Virus record (IMG/VR): IMGVR_UViG_3300021181_000017
Location: 1-45,484 of that record
Reading direction: 5' to 3' (one strand)
DNA from: a virus
DNA: 45,484 bases
A program made the position numbers and the translations under genes. Shown piece after piece: positions 21,680-30,499 of the stretch; positions within the stretch are counted from its first letter, which is position 1; each line of letters begins with the position of its first letter. A model generated the notes under the pieces. It made no database searches. It was not told the origin of the DNA and saw only the letters and a program-made list of their open reading frames with translations.

Positions 21680-22540
21680 ATGTCCACGGTGCCTAAATAT
21701 CGCGGGACGTCGGCGCCGGTGATCGAGGAGCAGGAGATCCAGACGGATGTCACGCGCGGGACGATCATCAATACGGTGACTTCGGGGATCAGCGCGCAGG
21801 CGATGATCAACCTGCGCAACCAATATTATTTTGACGGGGTGGATTCGCGGCTGATCACGAAGGGCGGAATGCTAAAGCTGCTGACGCGGGACGCGACGCA
21901 GTACAACTCGCTGGATAATTGGGAATTGATCGGGGACACGGAACGGAAGGACCTGTTTCAAAACCCGAATTGGGGAACGTTTACCTTTGGCGGCGCGATC
22001 CTGACGACGAACGCAATGGCGTGGATCCGAACGAGCTTGCAAAATGAACTGCCGCCGCACGGGGTGAATAATGTTGGAGGGGCGTTTGACCCGATAATGG
22101 GCGAGGACGGCGCTTTGTACCAGGGGCTTTCGCCGCAATCAGGGACTTTATTGGAGCGCGCTTATTCCCGTTACCAGGCGGGGAACGATGAGTTTGAGAA
22201 TGACGCTTACGGGGGCGGATATGTTTTGAAACACACGACGAATGTGCCGGGCCGTTACACGGTGAACATCGCGGATTTCAATGTGGGCAGCATTTATTCG
22301 ACGGCGGCATTGCTGAGCGAAGTGAGCAACACGAACTTGTGGGCGTTTCCGGCGCCGCCGCGGCTTTATTATAAAATCAATTTGCTGGGGAGCGAGGATC
22401 CGCCGAGCGCGACGGGATATTTTTGGGGCTGGAAAAAGGGGCGTTCGACGGAGGACACGGCGGCGAACAACCGGGTGAACATTACGCAGCATTACACACT
22501 GGAGCTTTGGAACACGGATGATTACAACACTTTCGCCTAA
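21680..22540 (+). CDS. Tail tip/baseplate protein candidate
   Basis: 286 residues from ATG 21680; the frame is open upstream only through repeat DNA. A beta-rich soluble protein with no signal peptide, with many Asn/Thr/Tyr and a WGWKKGRSTEDTAANNRVN segment. It directly follows the tape measure, where distal-tail or tip proteins are encoded. No recognised domain. Confidence 0.5.
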   Translation: MSTVPKYRGTSAPVIEEQEIQTDVTRGTIINTVTSGISAQAMINLRNQYYFDGVDSRLITKGGMLKLLTRDATQYNSLDNWELIGDTERKDLFQNPNWGTFTFGGAILTTNAMAWIRTSLQNELPPHGVNNVGGAFDPIMGEDGALYQGLSPQSGTLLERAYSRYQAGNDEFENDAYGGGYVLKHTTNVPGRYTVNIADFNVGSIYSTAALLSEVSNTNLWAFPAPPRLYYKINLLGSEDPPSATGYFWGWKKGRSTEDTAANNRVNITQHYTLELWNTDDYNTFA

Positions 22541-22570
22541 AGGGAGCGACACCTCACCCCCCGAATAATC

Positions 22571-23227
22571 ATGCCTGAAGGAAGCGATCCATTGAAGCCG
22601 GTGGGGGCGGGGAATGAAGGGGTGTACCATGAGAAGACGCATGGGCGGGTGTTTGGGCCGAGCGGGCGGGTCCGGCGGACGAAGGATTTCCGGATCAACC
22701 AGACGCACGAGGGGATTTTTATCCGGAGCAAGATGCGGCCGAGTCCGCCGGGGCAGGCGGCAAGCGGGGTGCAGGAGCTTTTTCTGGTGGCGGTGTTTGG
22801 GAATTATACGGTTTGCAAAAACGCGCAGGGCGGGATGTTCGCGGTGGCGAAGCCGGCGGCGCTGCGGAATTACATCACGTCGGAAACAATCATCGCCAAC
22901 GCGGCGCAGACGGCGGTGACTTACAATTACACTTACCCGCACAACCCGGTCGCGGGCGGGCCGGGCACGGACCCGTTCTCGTATCAGATGCGGGTTTCCA
23001 CGAGCGCGACGGATGGGACGATTGAAAAGGAATTGATTGATCCGCCTTATTTGCTGGCGGGAAACGTGGCGCCGGCCTATCGCGGCAGCACGGCTTGCGT
23101 GATCCTCGCGGCGGGTTGTTCGGGATTTGGTTTTACACTGGACCCGCTGGACCCGTATCAGGCGCCGCTGACGATGGTGGAGGTGGGGCCGCGGGCGTGG
23201 ATCTTCGCGCAAGAGCAGGCGATTTGA
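22571..23227 (+). CDS. Tail tip/baseplate protein candidate
   Basis: 218 residues. Basic N-terminal third (GPSGRVRRTKDFRINQTHEG) followed by a beta-rich domain with Tyr/Asn/Pro loops (NYTYPHNPVAGGPGTDPF). Its stop overlaps the next start by one base (TGATG), so the two tip genes are coupled. No family recognised. Confidence 0.5.
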   Translation: MPEGSDPLKPVGAGNEGVYHEKTHGRVFGPSGRVRRTKDFRINQTHEGIFIRSKMRPSPPGQAASGVQELFLVAVFGNYTVCKNAQGGMFAVAKPAALRNYITSETIIANAAQTAVTYNYTYPHNPVAGGPGTDPFSYQMRVSTSATDGTIEKELIDPPYLLAGNVAPAYRGSTACVILAAGCSGFGFTLDPLDPYQAPLTMVEVGPRAWIFAQEQAI

Positions 23228-24396
23228 TGAACCCGAGCGCGTTCATACCGAACCCCTCGGGGAAGCGGACGAGTTTTTGCCAGTCGCCGCACAATGTGCG
23301 GAATCCGGGCGTGGCGTCGCTGCCGGTCTCGCAATTCAGCTATGAGATGGGGTTTCAGCCGAGTTACCTGGATGTGGTGGCGGCAAATTTCGTGGTGGCA
23401 GGATTCATGTTCCGGTGGATCCCGTACACTTTCCTGGGCTTTTATAATCCGGCTTTTATCACCGCGTGGAACGCGGCGAATCCGGGCGGCCCGATTGAAA
23501 CGCCGGGCGGATTGTTGACCTGGCCGAACGCGCCGGCGAACTGGCCGCAGTGGAATGCGTTCGTGAAAAAGAATTCGTCGGTGCTAAACTCAGGATACCT
23601 GGGGCCGAACTGTCTCATCAGCGCCGGGGCGGTGACGAATTTAAAAAGCGTAAATTATTTGAACGGGGAGAGCGCGGGGTTTCCGACTTACGGCAACCCT
23701 TTCGGCCAGACGACCGGGCTGGCGATCGTGGATCCGGTGGAGGAAAACTTTCTAGGCAACCAAATCATCACCGCGCCGAACTTTTATTTCAATACTGGCG
23801 GCGGCGGCCAGACGCAGTGGCTGGACCCGATCATCCCGGGCACCTACCAAATTACTTTCAGCGGGGCGTATGCTTATCTGGCGGGGGTTTATTCGAGCCA
23901 GGGAACGATGTCGGTCTATGCGGTGGGGCCATCGCCGGCAGGAGGACAGGCGAAGATTTTGCTCGGGAGCATCACCGGGCCGCAGGGAGTCTGGAGCGCA
24001 AACAACTTCGCTTTCAGTTCCACGCAATATTTCGGGCAAAACTTCTGGTACATCCTGGTGGTGGGGACGAACCTGGGCGGGGACCTGAGCAAATTGCTTT
24101 ATTGCACGCAAACGTATGCGAATTTTTGGGACCCGAACAATATTCCGGTGGTTTATAATTCCGGGCCGCTGGGGCCGGCGGATTGGAACGCCTGGCAGAC
24201 GGTGGGGCCCGACGATGATCGGAATCCGATTTATACATCGGGAATCGCCTTCCGTACGGGGATCACCGTCAGCAATCCGCCATTTGGCGCGGGCGGAGCG
24301 CCGCGGGGAAGTTCCAAGCAGCCGCCGTCCGGTTTCCCGACCACGCCGCTGCCGGGGTTTGATGGGTTTGTGAATGGGGGGAGGACGGGGCCATAG
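23227..24396 (+). CDS. Large beta-rich tail tip protein
   Basis: 389 residues, start ATG 23227 in the overlap with the previous stop. Aromatic- and Gly/Asn-rich throughout (VVAGFMFRWIPYTFLGFYNP, then TQWLDPIIPGTYQITFSGAY). The Pro-rich low-complexity tail (SKQPPSGFPTTPLPGFDG) could link to other tip subunits. There is no signal peptide, unlike the fibres downstream. Position suggests a tip or carbohydrate-binding baseplate component; unproven. Confidence 0.5.
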   Translation: MNPSAFIPNPSGKRTSFCQSPHNVRNPGVASLPVSQFSYEMGFQPSYLDVVAANFVVAGFMFRWIPYTFLGFYNPAFITAWNAANPGGPIETPGGLLTWPNAPANWPQWNAFVKKNSSVLNSGYLGPNCLISAGAVTNLKSVNYLNGESAGFPTYGNPFGQTTGLAIVDPVEENFLGNQIITAPNFYFNTGGGGQTQWLDPIIPGTYQITFSGAYAYLAGVYSSQGTMSVYAVGPSPAGGQAKILLGSITGPQGVWSANNFAFSSTQYFGQNFWYILVVGTNLGGDLSKLLYCTQTYANFWDPNNIPVVYNSGPLGPADWNAWQTVGPDDDRNPIYTSGIAFRTGITVSNPPFGAGGAPRGSSKQPPSGFPTTPLPGFDGFVNGGRTGP

Positions 24397-24560
24397 GGAA
24401 TGGGGAGTGGGGAGTGCGGAATGAGGGAGGGGAAATATTGAACATTCAACATCGAACGCGCAATCCGCCTCCTTACGTCGGCGGCTACGAGCGGGTGGAC
24501 GTCCAAGGGGAATTGGGAATTTGAAAAGGGGGGAGACGTGCCAGCGGCACGTCTCTACGG
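24396..24560 (+). repeat. Compound repeat block (N, A, L, D)
   Basis: In order: gggaatggggagtggggagt units (24396-24429), family A (24429-24462), family L ccgcctccttacgtcggcgg (24460-24490), the gtccaaggg tail of A, and family D (24532-24559). No gene. It ends 7 bases before the TTGACT motif of the 24588 gene. Confidence 0.8.
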
Positions 24561-24566
24561 GGAGGA

Positions 24567-24572
24567 TTGACT
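24567..24572 (+). promoter_or_regulatory. TTGACT start-proximal motif (24588 gene)
   Basis: TTGACT 21 bases before ATG 24588, followed by a G7 run. Confidence 0.45.
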
Positions 24573-24587
24573 TGGGGGGGTTAACGA

Positions 24588-25232
24588 ATGGCCGTCAATA
24601 TTCGTCTGATCCAACTCTACGTCGATGTCATCAACAAGGTGATTGTCTCGGTGCAGGGAAGTCCCACGGCGGTGCCGGCATTGTATTACGGGGACAAGCC
24701 GACGTTTCAAATTTTTCCAGTGACGCCGGGCATAACGGGAGTGGCGGCGGGGCCGTTCTCGGGCGGCCAATATGTCCCGGCGAGTTTGGCGGGTTACACG
24801 ATGAACATCACGCTGGGCCCGGCGCCGAACGCGGAGGTGCCAAACGCGAGTTACGCGAGCCTGGACTCGATCGCGTGGGACGCGACGACGAGCAGTTTCA
24901 TCGGGACGATGGACCTGACGCAGAGCGGGGTGGAGGATTTTATCGGCATGGCCTCGAGCGGGGCGGCGTGGTTCAACCTGGATGTGTTCGACGCGACGCT
25001 GAACCGGACGACGATTTACCAGACGACTTCCGCGAGCGTGGTGGTATGGGCGAGCATTGACGCGCCAGCGACGGGGCCGGCCGGGCCGGCGGTGCAGTAT
25101 GTGACGCTGGCGCAGGCGCTGGGGATTTTTGTGCAGATAGGGCCGAACCCGAACAAGTTCATCGAGTTTGCGTACGCGGGCGGGGTGAAGGTTTTTTCGT
25201 GCAACGCGGATGGGACGCAGAGCTGGACTTAA
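24588..25232 (+). CDS. Baseplate/fibre-attachment protein candidate
   Basis: 214 residues. Begins with a beta segment (NIRLIQLYVDVINKVIVSVQ), then a jelly-roll-like region with many Gly/Ala/Thr, and a C-terminal part (GIFVQIGPNPNKFIEFAYAG) that looks like a strand-rich adaptor. No signal peptide. It precedes two long fibre genes, so a fibre-anchoring role is plausible. Confidence 0.5.
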   Translation: MAVNIRLIQLYVDVINKVIVSVQGSPTAVPALYYGDKPTFQIFPVTPGITGVAAGPFSGGQYVPASLAGYTMNITLGPAPNAEVPNASYASLDSIAWDATTSSFIGTMDLTQSGVEDFIGMASSGAAWFNLDVFDATLNRTTIYQTTSASVVVWASIDAPATGPAGPAVQYVTLAQALGIFVQIGPNPNKFIEFAYAGGVKVFSCNADGTQSWT

Positions 25233-25237
25233 AGGAA

Positions 25238-25347
25238 AGGGGAAACATTGAACAATCAACATTCAACATTGAACGCCCGGGGTTTTAAAATATTGCGTAT
25301 TGCGTATTGCGTATTGCTAATCCGCCTCCTGACGCCGGCGGCTACGG
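25238..25347 (+). repeat. Compound repeat A, K, L forming the 5' end of a fibre gene
   Basis: Family A (25238-25280), K = gcgtattgcgtattgcgtat (25292-25318) and L = ccgcctcctgacgccggcgg (25319-25347). Together they provide the TTG start codon and a hydrophobic signal-peptide core. Confidence 0.8.
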
Positions 25348-27191
25348 CGCAACTGGTGACGGGGAATTTGCTGATCACGAACGCGCCGGTGAATACCAGC
25401 ACGCTGACGGTGAACGGGTATGTGTTCACATGGACGAACGGCGGGCCGGTGGGGAACCAGGCGGTGCTGATCACCAATACGCTGGCGGGGGACGGGACGA
25501 ATTTGCTCCAGGTGACGGGGCTTTTGCTGCCGAGCGCGGCGAGCATCAGCATCACGCAGACTAACGGAACGAACCTGACGTTCCTGGGGCTGGGAATGGC
25601 GATGAGCGTGACGACGAACTGGGCGAGCCTGGTGCTGACGACCAATGGGAACTCGCCGGGGACGAATGTGACGGTGCCGATGAGCACGGTGGCGGCGACG
25701 GCGCGCACAAACATGGCGACGCAACTGGTGGCGGACTTGAACACTTATTCGCAGACGCCGATCAACCAGACGAGTTTGATTGCGGCGCAGCTCGCGGGGT
25801 TGACGAACGCGCAGACGCTCGGGAACAAGACGATTACGAATTCTCTAATCAGCGGCGGGACGAACAGCGGGGTGGTGATTTCCGCTTCGCCGGCCATCAG
25901 CGGGGTGCTGGTGGCGTTGACGAATGGGTTCCTGACGAACACGGGGATTTATAACGGGACGAATTTGGGGCTGCCGTTTCGCAGTCCGGGCGGCGGGACG
26001 GGGAGCGAGCAATTTGGATCGGGGGCGGCGGCATCAACGAACCAGGCGACGGCGGTGGGCAGCGGGGCGCAGGCGGTGGGTTCGAGCACGTCCGCGTTTG
26101 GACGGCTGGCGGCGGCGGTGAGCAATAGTGCGTCGGCTTTTGGGGTAGGGGCTTTGGCCGGCGGAGCGGGTTCGATTGCCATCGGCAACACCGCGAATGC
26201 GCTACTGCTGGATGACATCGCCATCGGGGCGCTCGCGGTGGTGTCCGGAGGAAATTCCATCGCCATCGGGGTGACGGCGAATGCGACGGGAGCAAGTTCG
26301 GTGGCCATTGGCAATGGGGCGGCGGCATCGGTGGCGCACCAAATTGTTTTGGGGACGAGCGCGGAGTTTGTGCAATTTCCGGGCAACGTGGCGATGAGCG
26401 GGAACACGACGAACGAGACGGAGGCGGGGACGTTCACGGTGGCCGCGGAAATGATTTTGCGGCGGTTCAATAACACCGGGCTGGCGAACGGGGCGAACCA
26501 GGACGTGCAGTTGGGGACGAATTGCGACACGAAATTGAGCGGGCCGACGGCGGCATTCACGACGGCCGGATTCGCCGCGCCGACGGATGATCAGTTTAAT
26601 TTTGTCCAGAATTCAACGGCGTTCCAATGGACGATCAATAATTTGAGCGGGTTTGAATCCACGGCCGCCAATCGCATTTTCACGGGGACGGGGGTGGACG
26701 TGGTGCTCTCTTCCAACTCATGGGCGCTTTTTAAATACGACGCGGCGCAAGCGTATTGGGTTTTGTTGTTCGCGAGCGGGGCGCCCTCGAGCGGGGGGAG
26801 CGGGAGTTTCAGCGGGACGTTCACGGGGACTCTGGCGACGCCATTGACGATCGGCGCGGCTACGAACACGCCGTCATTTACTTTTGTCAATACGAACTGG
26901 ATCAGCGGGGCCCTTTACACGAATTCCACCGGGCGGCCGATTTTGGTTTCCGGAAGCGTGGTCCTGACGACGGGCTCAGTGGTGGGGTACAGCCAAATGG
27001 CGTTGAGCGTGCCGGGGTCGGTGACGAATTACGCGAGCGTGTTATCGGCGATCGGCGGATTGACGGGGGCGATGACGAACGGGATTTCGCCGGCGTTCGT
27101 GACCAATGGCGGCACGTTCGCGTGGACCAATAGCAGCTCGGGGGCGGGGGACTCGTCCACCACGTGGGGCGGCCAGTTCATGGTTTATTAA
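25248..27191 (+). CDS. Tail fibre with repeat-derived signal peptide and YadA-head-like region
   Basis: 647 residues. There is no ATG in the first 100 codons. TTG 25248 has a good Shine-Dalgarno (aggaaagggg) 6 bases upstream; TTG 25269 is an alternative. Residues ~15-35 (ILRIAYCVLLIRLLTPAATA) form a Sec-type signal encoded by repeats K and L. Long Asn/Thr-rich beta sequence follows. Residues ~265-370 contain repeats of the SIAIG..A.A type (SAFGVGALA, SIAIGNTAN, DIAIGALAV, SIAIGVTAN, SVAIGNGAA), matching the left-handed beta-roll of YadA-type trimeric adhesin heads. The C-terminal part is beta-rich. Likely a trimeric host-binding fibre. Confidence 0.68.
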   Translation: MNNQHSTLNARGFKILRIAYCVLLIRLLTPAATAQLVTGNLLITNAPVNTSTLTVNGYVFTWTNGGPVGNQAVLITNTLAGDGTNLLQVTGLLLPSAASISITQTNGTNLTFLGLGMAMSVTTNWASLVLTTNGNSPGTNVTVPMSTVAATARTNMATQLVADLNTYSQTPINQTSLIAAQLAGLTNAQTLGNKTITNSLISGGTNSGVVISASPAISGVLVALTNGFLTNTGIYNGTNLGLPFRSPGGGTGSEQFGSGAAASTNQATAVGSGAQAVGSSTSAFGRLAAAVSNSASAFGVGALAGGAGSIAIGNTANALLLDDIAIGALAVVSGGNSIAIGVTANATGASSVAIGNGAAASVAHQIVLGTSAEFVQFPGNVAMSGNTTNETEAGTFTVAAEMILRRFNNTGLANGANQDVQLGTNCDTKLSGPTAAFTTAGFAAPTDDQFNFVQNSTAFQWTINNLSGFESTAANRIFTGTGVDVVLSSNSWALFKYDAAQAYWVLLFASGAPSSGGSGSFSGTFTGTLATPLTIGAATNTPSFTFVNTNWISGALYTNSTGRPILVSGSVVLTTGSVVGYSQMALSVPGSVTNYASVLSAIGGLTGAMTNGISPAFVTNGGTFAWTNSSSGAGDSSTTWGGQFMVY

Positions 27192-27193
27192 GT

Positions 27194-27250
27194 GTTGAGG
27201 GTCATAGACCCGCGCGCCGGGGAGGGGCAGAGCAAGGCTCCGCGCTCCGG
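27194..27250 (+). repeat. Repeat family E plus gctccgcgctccgg remnant
   Basis: gagggtcatagacccgcgcg, then a second half-copy, ending 2 bases before the TTGACT motif of the 27274 gene. Confidence 0.75.
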
Positions 27251-27252
27251 GA

Positions 27253-27258
27253 TTGACT
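27253..27258 (+). promoter_or_regulatory. TTGACT start-proximal motif (27274 gene)
   Basis: TTGACT 21 bases before ATG 27274 (18 before ATG 27271). Confidence 0.45.
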
Positions 27259-27273
27259 TCCGCGTCTTGGATG

Positions 27274-29817
27274 ATGTCTAAGACGAAATCCTTTTTGGTT
27301 CTTTGCGCTCTCTGCGTTCTTTGCGGTTACCCGGTCGCGGCGCAGACGACGGTGAACCTGGGGATCTATTGCACGAACTTTGTGGGGTTGCCGGCGGCGG
27401 GCTCGCGGGTGGTGCTGACGCCGCTGGCGCCGCTGGCGCCCTGGACGAACGGCTTCCTGATTCCCACGCCGATCTACGGCTACACGGACACGAACGGGAA
27501 TTACGTTTATAGCAATGTGTTCGCGGCGTACACTTACTCGCTGGAGGTGGACCCGAGTTTCCCGCCGGCTTTCGTGACGAACATCGGGATCCCCGCGGGG
27601 TTGACGGGATTGATCAACGCGGCGGCGTACCAGGGGACGTGGCTGCCGGGAATGCAGATCTTCGCTTATACGAGCACGAATTATCTGCTGCCGACGAATT
27701 ACGTGGCGCAGGGGGGAAGTTTCACGGGGTATTTTTATGATCTGGGCGGGACGAACGGGCAGGGGGGCGGGGGCTTTCCGCTGACCTCCAATGTGAGCGG
27801 GGCGGGCCACACCATCAGCGGCGCGATCTTCAACGGCACGCTGCAAGACACGGGCGGCACGAATCAGGCGGGCAGCGCGAACCTGACGAACCTGGCCGCG
27901 CTCTCGGCCTCCTCACTCGCCTACCTTCAACAGCTCTCCTCGAGCAATGCCGCGAACCTCACGAACCTCAACGCCACGAACCTGACGGGAACGGTCGCGA
28001 CGAATGTCCTGCCGAGCGCGATCATTCCAATTGCGGGAACGAACATGGTGGTGACGGTTTCCGGCGTGACGGCGACGGTGAGCGTGGCGAGCAATGCCTA
28101 CGGGTCATGGCGGGGCAACCTTACCGGCACCTTCCTCGACACCGCGAACACAAACAACAACGCCACGAATGTTTATGGCAAGTTCTCGACAACGCAACTG
28201 ACCAATTCCGGCGCATTGGTCACAAATGCAGTTTCACCAGCGCAGACGGTTTATCAGTCCACGCTTTTTAGTAATGGATTGTATGTCGGAGATGACCAAG
28301 CAATCACCTTTAGTCCGAACGCGGGAGGCAATGGAACAATATTCGGAATTGCCAATCATAGCGGCGGAGGGCCGGGCGGACTCAATTACACGATGGCTTA
28401 CAACAGCAGCGGGTCTGAAGACCATAATTTGGGAGGAGATTTTCTCTATGACAGTATGGAGCGTTTTGGTTCAATCGCAAATACTGGTATAGGTTTTGGC
28501 CCTCATACTCCCATGCTTTTCCGTCGCGACTTCACAGGTCTGACCGGAACTAATTTCGACACGAACAGCGGGCTTTGGGGCTATTCACAGGCATTGCTTT
28601 TCAGCGTGACGGCCAGCACAAATTCACCAAGCGGCTATACCTATTGGAGCTCCGGATTTAGGAATGAAGCTCCGACAAATAACGGTCAGGTGCAATTGCG
28701 TTTCTACTCGGACTTTGAACAGCAAACCGGAGGGCAAGCGGGGTGGACGCAACTCGAACTTAATCCGGGGCCGGGTGATTCGCCGGGTTATCTATCATCC
28801 AATATGCTCGCATGGCGGGCGGGAACTTTTTCAAATTCATTGACGCTGCCTTATAGCGCGGCAAATCAATCCGTGCTTACCGAGAACGGGAGCGGGTCGG
28901 TTTATCCGACAAATGCCCCAGCCATCAGCGCGGCGAACATGACGAGCATCCCGACGAACGGCACTTACACCCTCACCAACGAGCCGCGAGCGGTGACACT
29001 AAGCAACACGAACAACTCATTCACCGGCAACGGCGGCGGGTTGACGAATGTGAACGCGACGAATCTGACGGGGCAGGTGCAGGCCGGGAACGCAACGAAT
29101 TATGCGATTTTGAATGGAACGAATTCTTTTACAGGATTTGAAACAGTCACGAATACTAATGGCCCGGTGTTATTACATCTGGCTACAGGGGGTCAATCGC
29201 TTTCAACGGGAACGAACAGAATAATGGACGGTTACAATGCGGGGATAGAGAGGTTCGAAGTAGATATTACTGGAGAGGAGTCTTGGTTTATTAACTCAGG
29301 GTCGGGAGAATTGGGAAGCGTAAACATTGCCGCACCATCTTCGGAACCGGGGATAGAGTTTCTAAATTCCAGTGGCACCGGCAGGTCGCAAATATGGCTA
29401 ACTTCTTCTGCGGGCGGATTAAGTTTTGGAGCGGAAACCGGGTCTGGCGGATTTGTTGGGCAAATGTTTCTTACGACAGGCGGAATTCTAAATTTAAGTA
29501 GCAATCTAAACCTCTCCGGCTCCGCCTCCGCCGCTTCCGGCACGTTCACGAATGGGGTTTCCTCGCTATCAAGCAACAAACTCGCACCAACATCTATCTC
29601 GTTCCCGGCAACTGGAGCAAATTGGACGAACACGAATACATTTTGTATAGAGGTTTACATCAACAATAACACAGTGACCGGCTCGGCCATCGCTAAGAAT
29701 GGAACAACAATTTTTACGGCGGTGACGGGAGACTGCACGTTTCATTTGCAGAATGGCGAAACCTTCTCCGAGACCTATACTGTGGGAACCCCAACGGCAA
29801 CGTGGAGTCCGTTTTAG
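27274..29817 (+). CDS. Long tail fibre with signal peptide and mosaic middle
   Basis: 847 residues from ATG 27274. The signal peptide SFLVLCALCVLCGYPVAAQ is encoded by a ctttgcgctctctgcgttct repeat known from this type of genome. A domain of ~110 residues (GLPAAGSRVVLTPLAPLAPW) looks like a carboxypeptidase-regulatory-like or Ig fold. Long Asn/Thr-rich stretches follow, with two similar pieces (NLNATNLTGTV and NVNATNLTGQV). Bases ~28,220-28,900 and ~29,100-29,800 are visibly richer in A/T and use different codons, suggesting exchange of receptor-binding segments. The C-terminus is a compact beta domain (TATWSPF end). Probable receptor-binding protein. Confidence 0.62.
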   Translation: MSKTKSFLVLCALCVLCGYPVAAQTTVNLGIYCTNFVGLPAAGSRVVLTPLAPLAPWTNGFLIPTPIYGYTDTNGNYVYSNVFAAYTYSLEVDPSFPPAFVTNIGIPAGLTGLINAAAYQGTWLPGMQIFAYTSTNYLLPTNYVAQGGSFTGYFYDLGGTNGQGGGGFPLTSNVSGAGHTISGAIFNGTLQDTGGTNQAGSANLTNLAALSASSLAYLQQLSSSNAANLTNLNATNLTGTVATNVLPSAIIPIAGTNMVVTVSGVTATVSVASNAYGSWRGNLTGTFLDTANTNNNATNVYGKFSTTQLTNSGALVTNAVSPAQTVYQSTLFSNGLYVGDDQAITFSPNAGGNGTIFGIANHSGGGPGGLNYTMAYNSSGSEDHNLGGDFLYDSMERFGSIANTGIGFGPHTPMLFRRDFTGLTGTNFDTNSGLWGYSQALLFSVTASTNSPSGYTYWSSGFRNEAPTNNGQVQLRFYSDFEQQTGGQAGWTQLELNPGPGDSPGYLSSNMLAWRAGTFSNSLTLPYSAANQSVLTENGSGSVYPTNAPAISAANMTSIPTNGTYTLTNEPRAVTLSNTNNSFTGNGGGLTNVNATNLTGQVQAGNATNYAILNGTNSFTGFETVTNTNGPVLLHLATGGQSLSTGTNRIMDGYNAGIERFEVDITGEESWFINSGSGELGSVNIAAPSSEPGIEFLNSSGTGRSQIWLTSSAGGLSFGAETGSGGFVGQMFLTTGGILNLSSNLNLSGSASAASGTFTNGVSSLSSNKLAPTSISFPATGANWTNTNTFCIEVYINNNTVTGSAIAKNGTTIFTAVTGDCTFHLQNGETFSETYTVGTPTATWSPF

Positions 29818-29858
29818 CAATGACCCTCACCCGCAATCTGAAAATCAGCGGGGCTTGA

Positions 29859-30092
29859 ATGAACCGGCACCCACATCACATCGCGATCGACGCGCTGCTG
29901 GGGGCGGCGGGTGGATTTGTGAGCTGCCTGGCGCATCATCTCTGGTGGATGGAGCCGCTTTGCCGCGCGGTGAGTTTTTACGGGGGCGGCCTGCTGGTGG
30001 TGTTCTCGCTGGTGAGCGTGGGGATTGATTTGCGAAGGAAGATGCGGGCCAAACAGGAAGGGCGTCGCGCGAAGAACGCGAAGAGGGAATAA
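29859..30092 (+). CDS. Small two-span membrane protein, holin candidate
   Basis: 77 residues. Two hydrophobic segments (about 9-27 and 39-58) separated by a short loop with WWMEPLC, then a strongly basic tail (RRKMRAKQEGRRAKNAKRE). This is the layout of class II holins, which open the inner membrane at lysis. The last ~12 residues are encoded by a gcgaagaacgcgaag-type repeat. Neighbours (another small membrane protein, a lipoprotein, a peptidase) support a lysis cassette. Confidence 0.55.
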   Translation: MNRHPHHIAIDALLGAAGGFVSCLAHHLWWMEPLCRAVSFYGGGLLVVFSLVSVGIDLRRKMRAKQEGRRAKNAKRE

Positions 30093-30111
30093 GGCGAGGG
30101 CGGAGCAGCGG

Positions 30112-30157
30112 AGGGAAACATTCAACATTGAACATTCAACGCCCAACATCCAGGGCG
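30112..30157 (+). repeat. Repeat family A
   Basis: gggaaacattcaacattgaa and further 9-mers ending ccaacatccaggg. A TTGACT follows at 30172, but the nearest start is 45 bases away. Confidence 0.8.
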
Positions 30158-30216
30158 GAAAACGGGAGGGGTTGACTCGGGGGAATTGGAGGCATCGCGG
30201 TTAACCAACAAAACCA

Positions 30217-30495
30217 ATGAAGAGCTGGAAAACGACTTTGGGCGGATCACTGAGCGCGCTGGGAACGGCGCTGATGGGCGGTGGGATCCTGCCGCAGCTT
30301 TCAGGCACGTCCTCGAAGCTGCTGACGGGTTTGACGGTGGCGGGTTTTGTGTTGACGGCGCTGGGGACGTTTTTCGCGCATTTGTTCGCGGCGGACCAGA
30401 CGGACGTGATCAACCAGCTCACGGCGCAGCAAAACATTAACGTGAAAAGCCTGGAGACCAAACAGGACAAACCGGGGAGTGGAAATCCAAGTTGA
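30217..30495 (+). CDS. Small membrane protein, second holin-like candidate
   Basis: 92 residues. A Gly/Ala-rich weakly hydrophobic N-terminus (TTLGGSLSALGTALMGGGIL), one strong span (LLTGLTVAGFVLTALGTFFA) and a polar C-terminus with AADQTDVINQLTAQQN. This plan is common in phage proteins annotated as holins. With the 29859 gene it may form a holin/antiholin pair. Function inferred from context. Confidence 0.5.
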   Translation: MKSWKTTLGGSLSALGTALMGGGILPQLSGTSSKLLTGLTVAGFVLTALGTFFAHLFAADQTDVINQLTAQQNINVKSLETKQDKPGSGNPS

Positions 30496-30499
30496 ATTT

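Noticed and set aside
22148-23212. Reverse-strand frame of 354 codons over the tail tip genes
   Set aside because: Composition of an antisense frame (Arg/His/Pro runs); the forward genes are coupled and well formed.
28226-28492. Forward frame of 88 codons inside the long fibre gene
   Set aside because: Entirely inside the fibre reading frame, with no ribosome-binding site.
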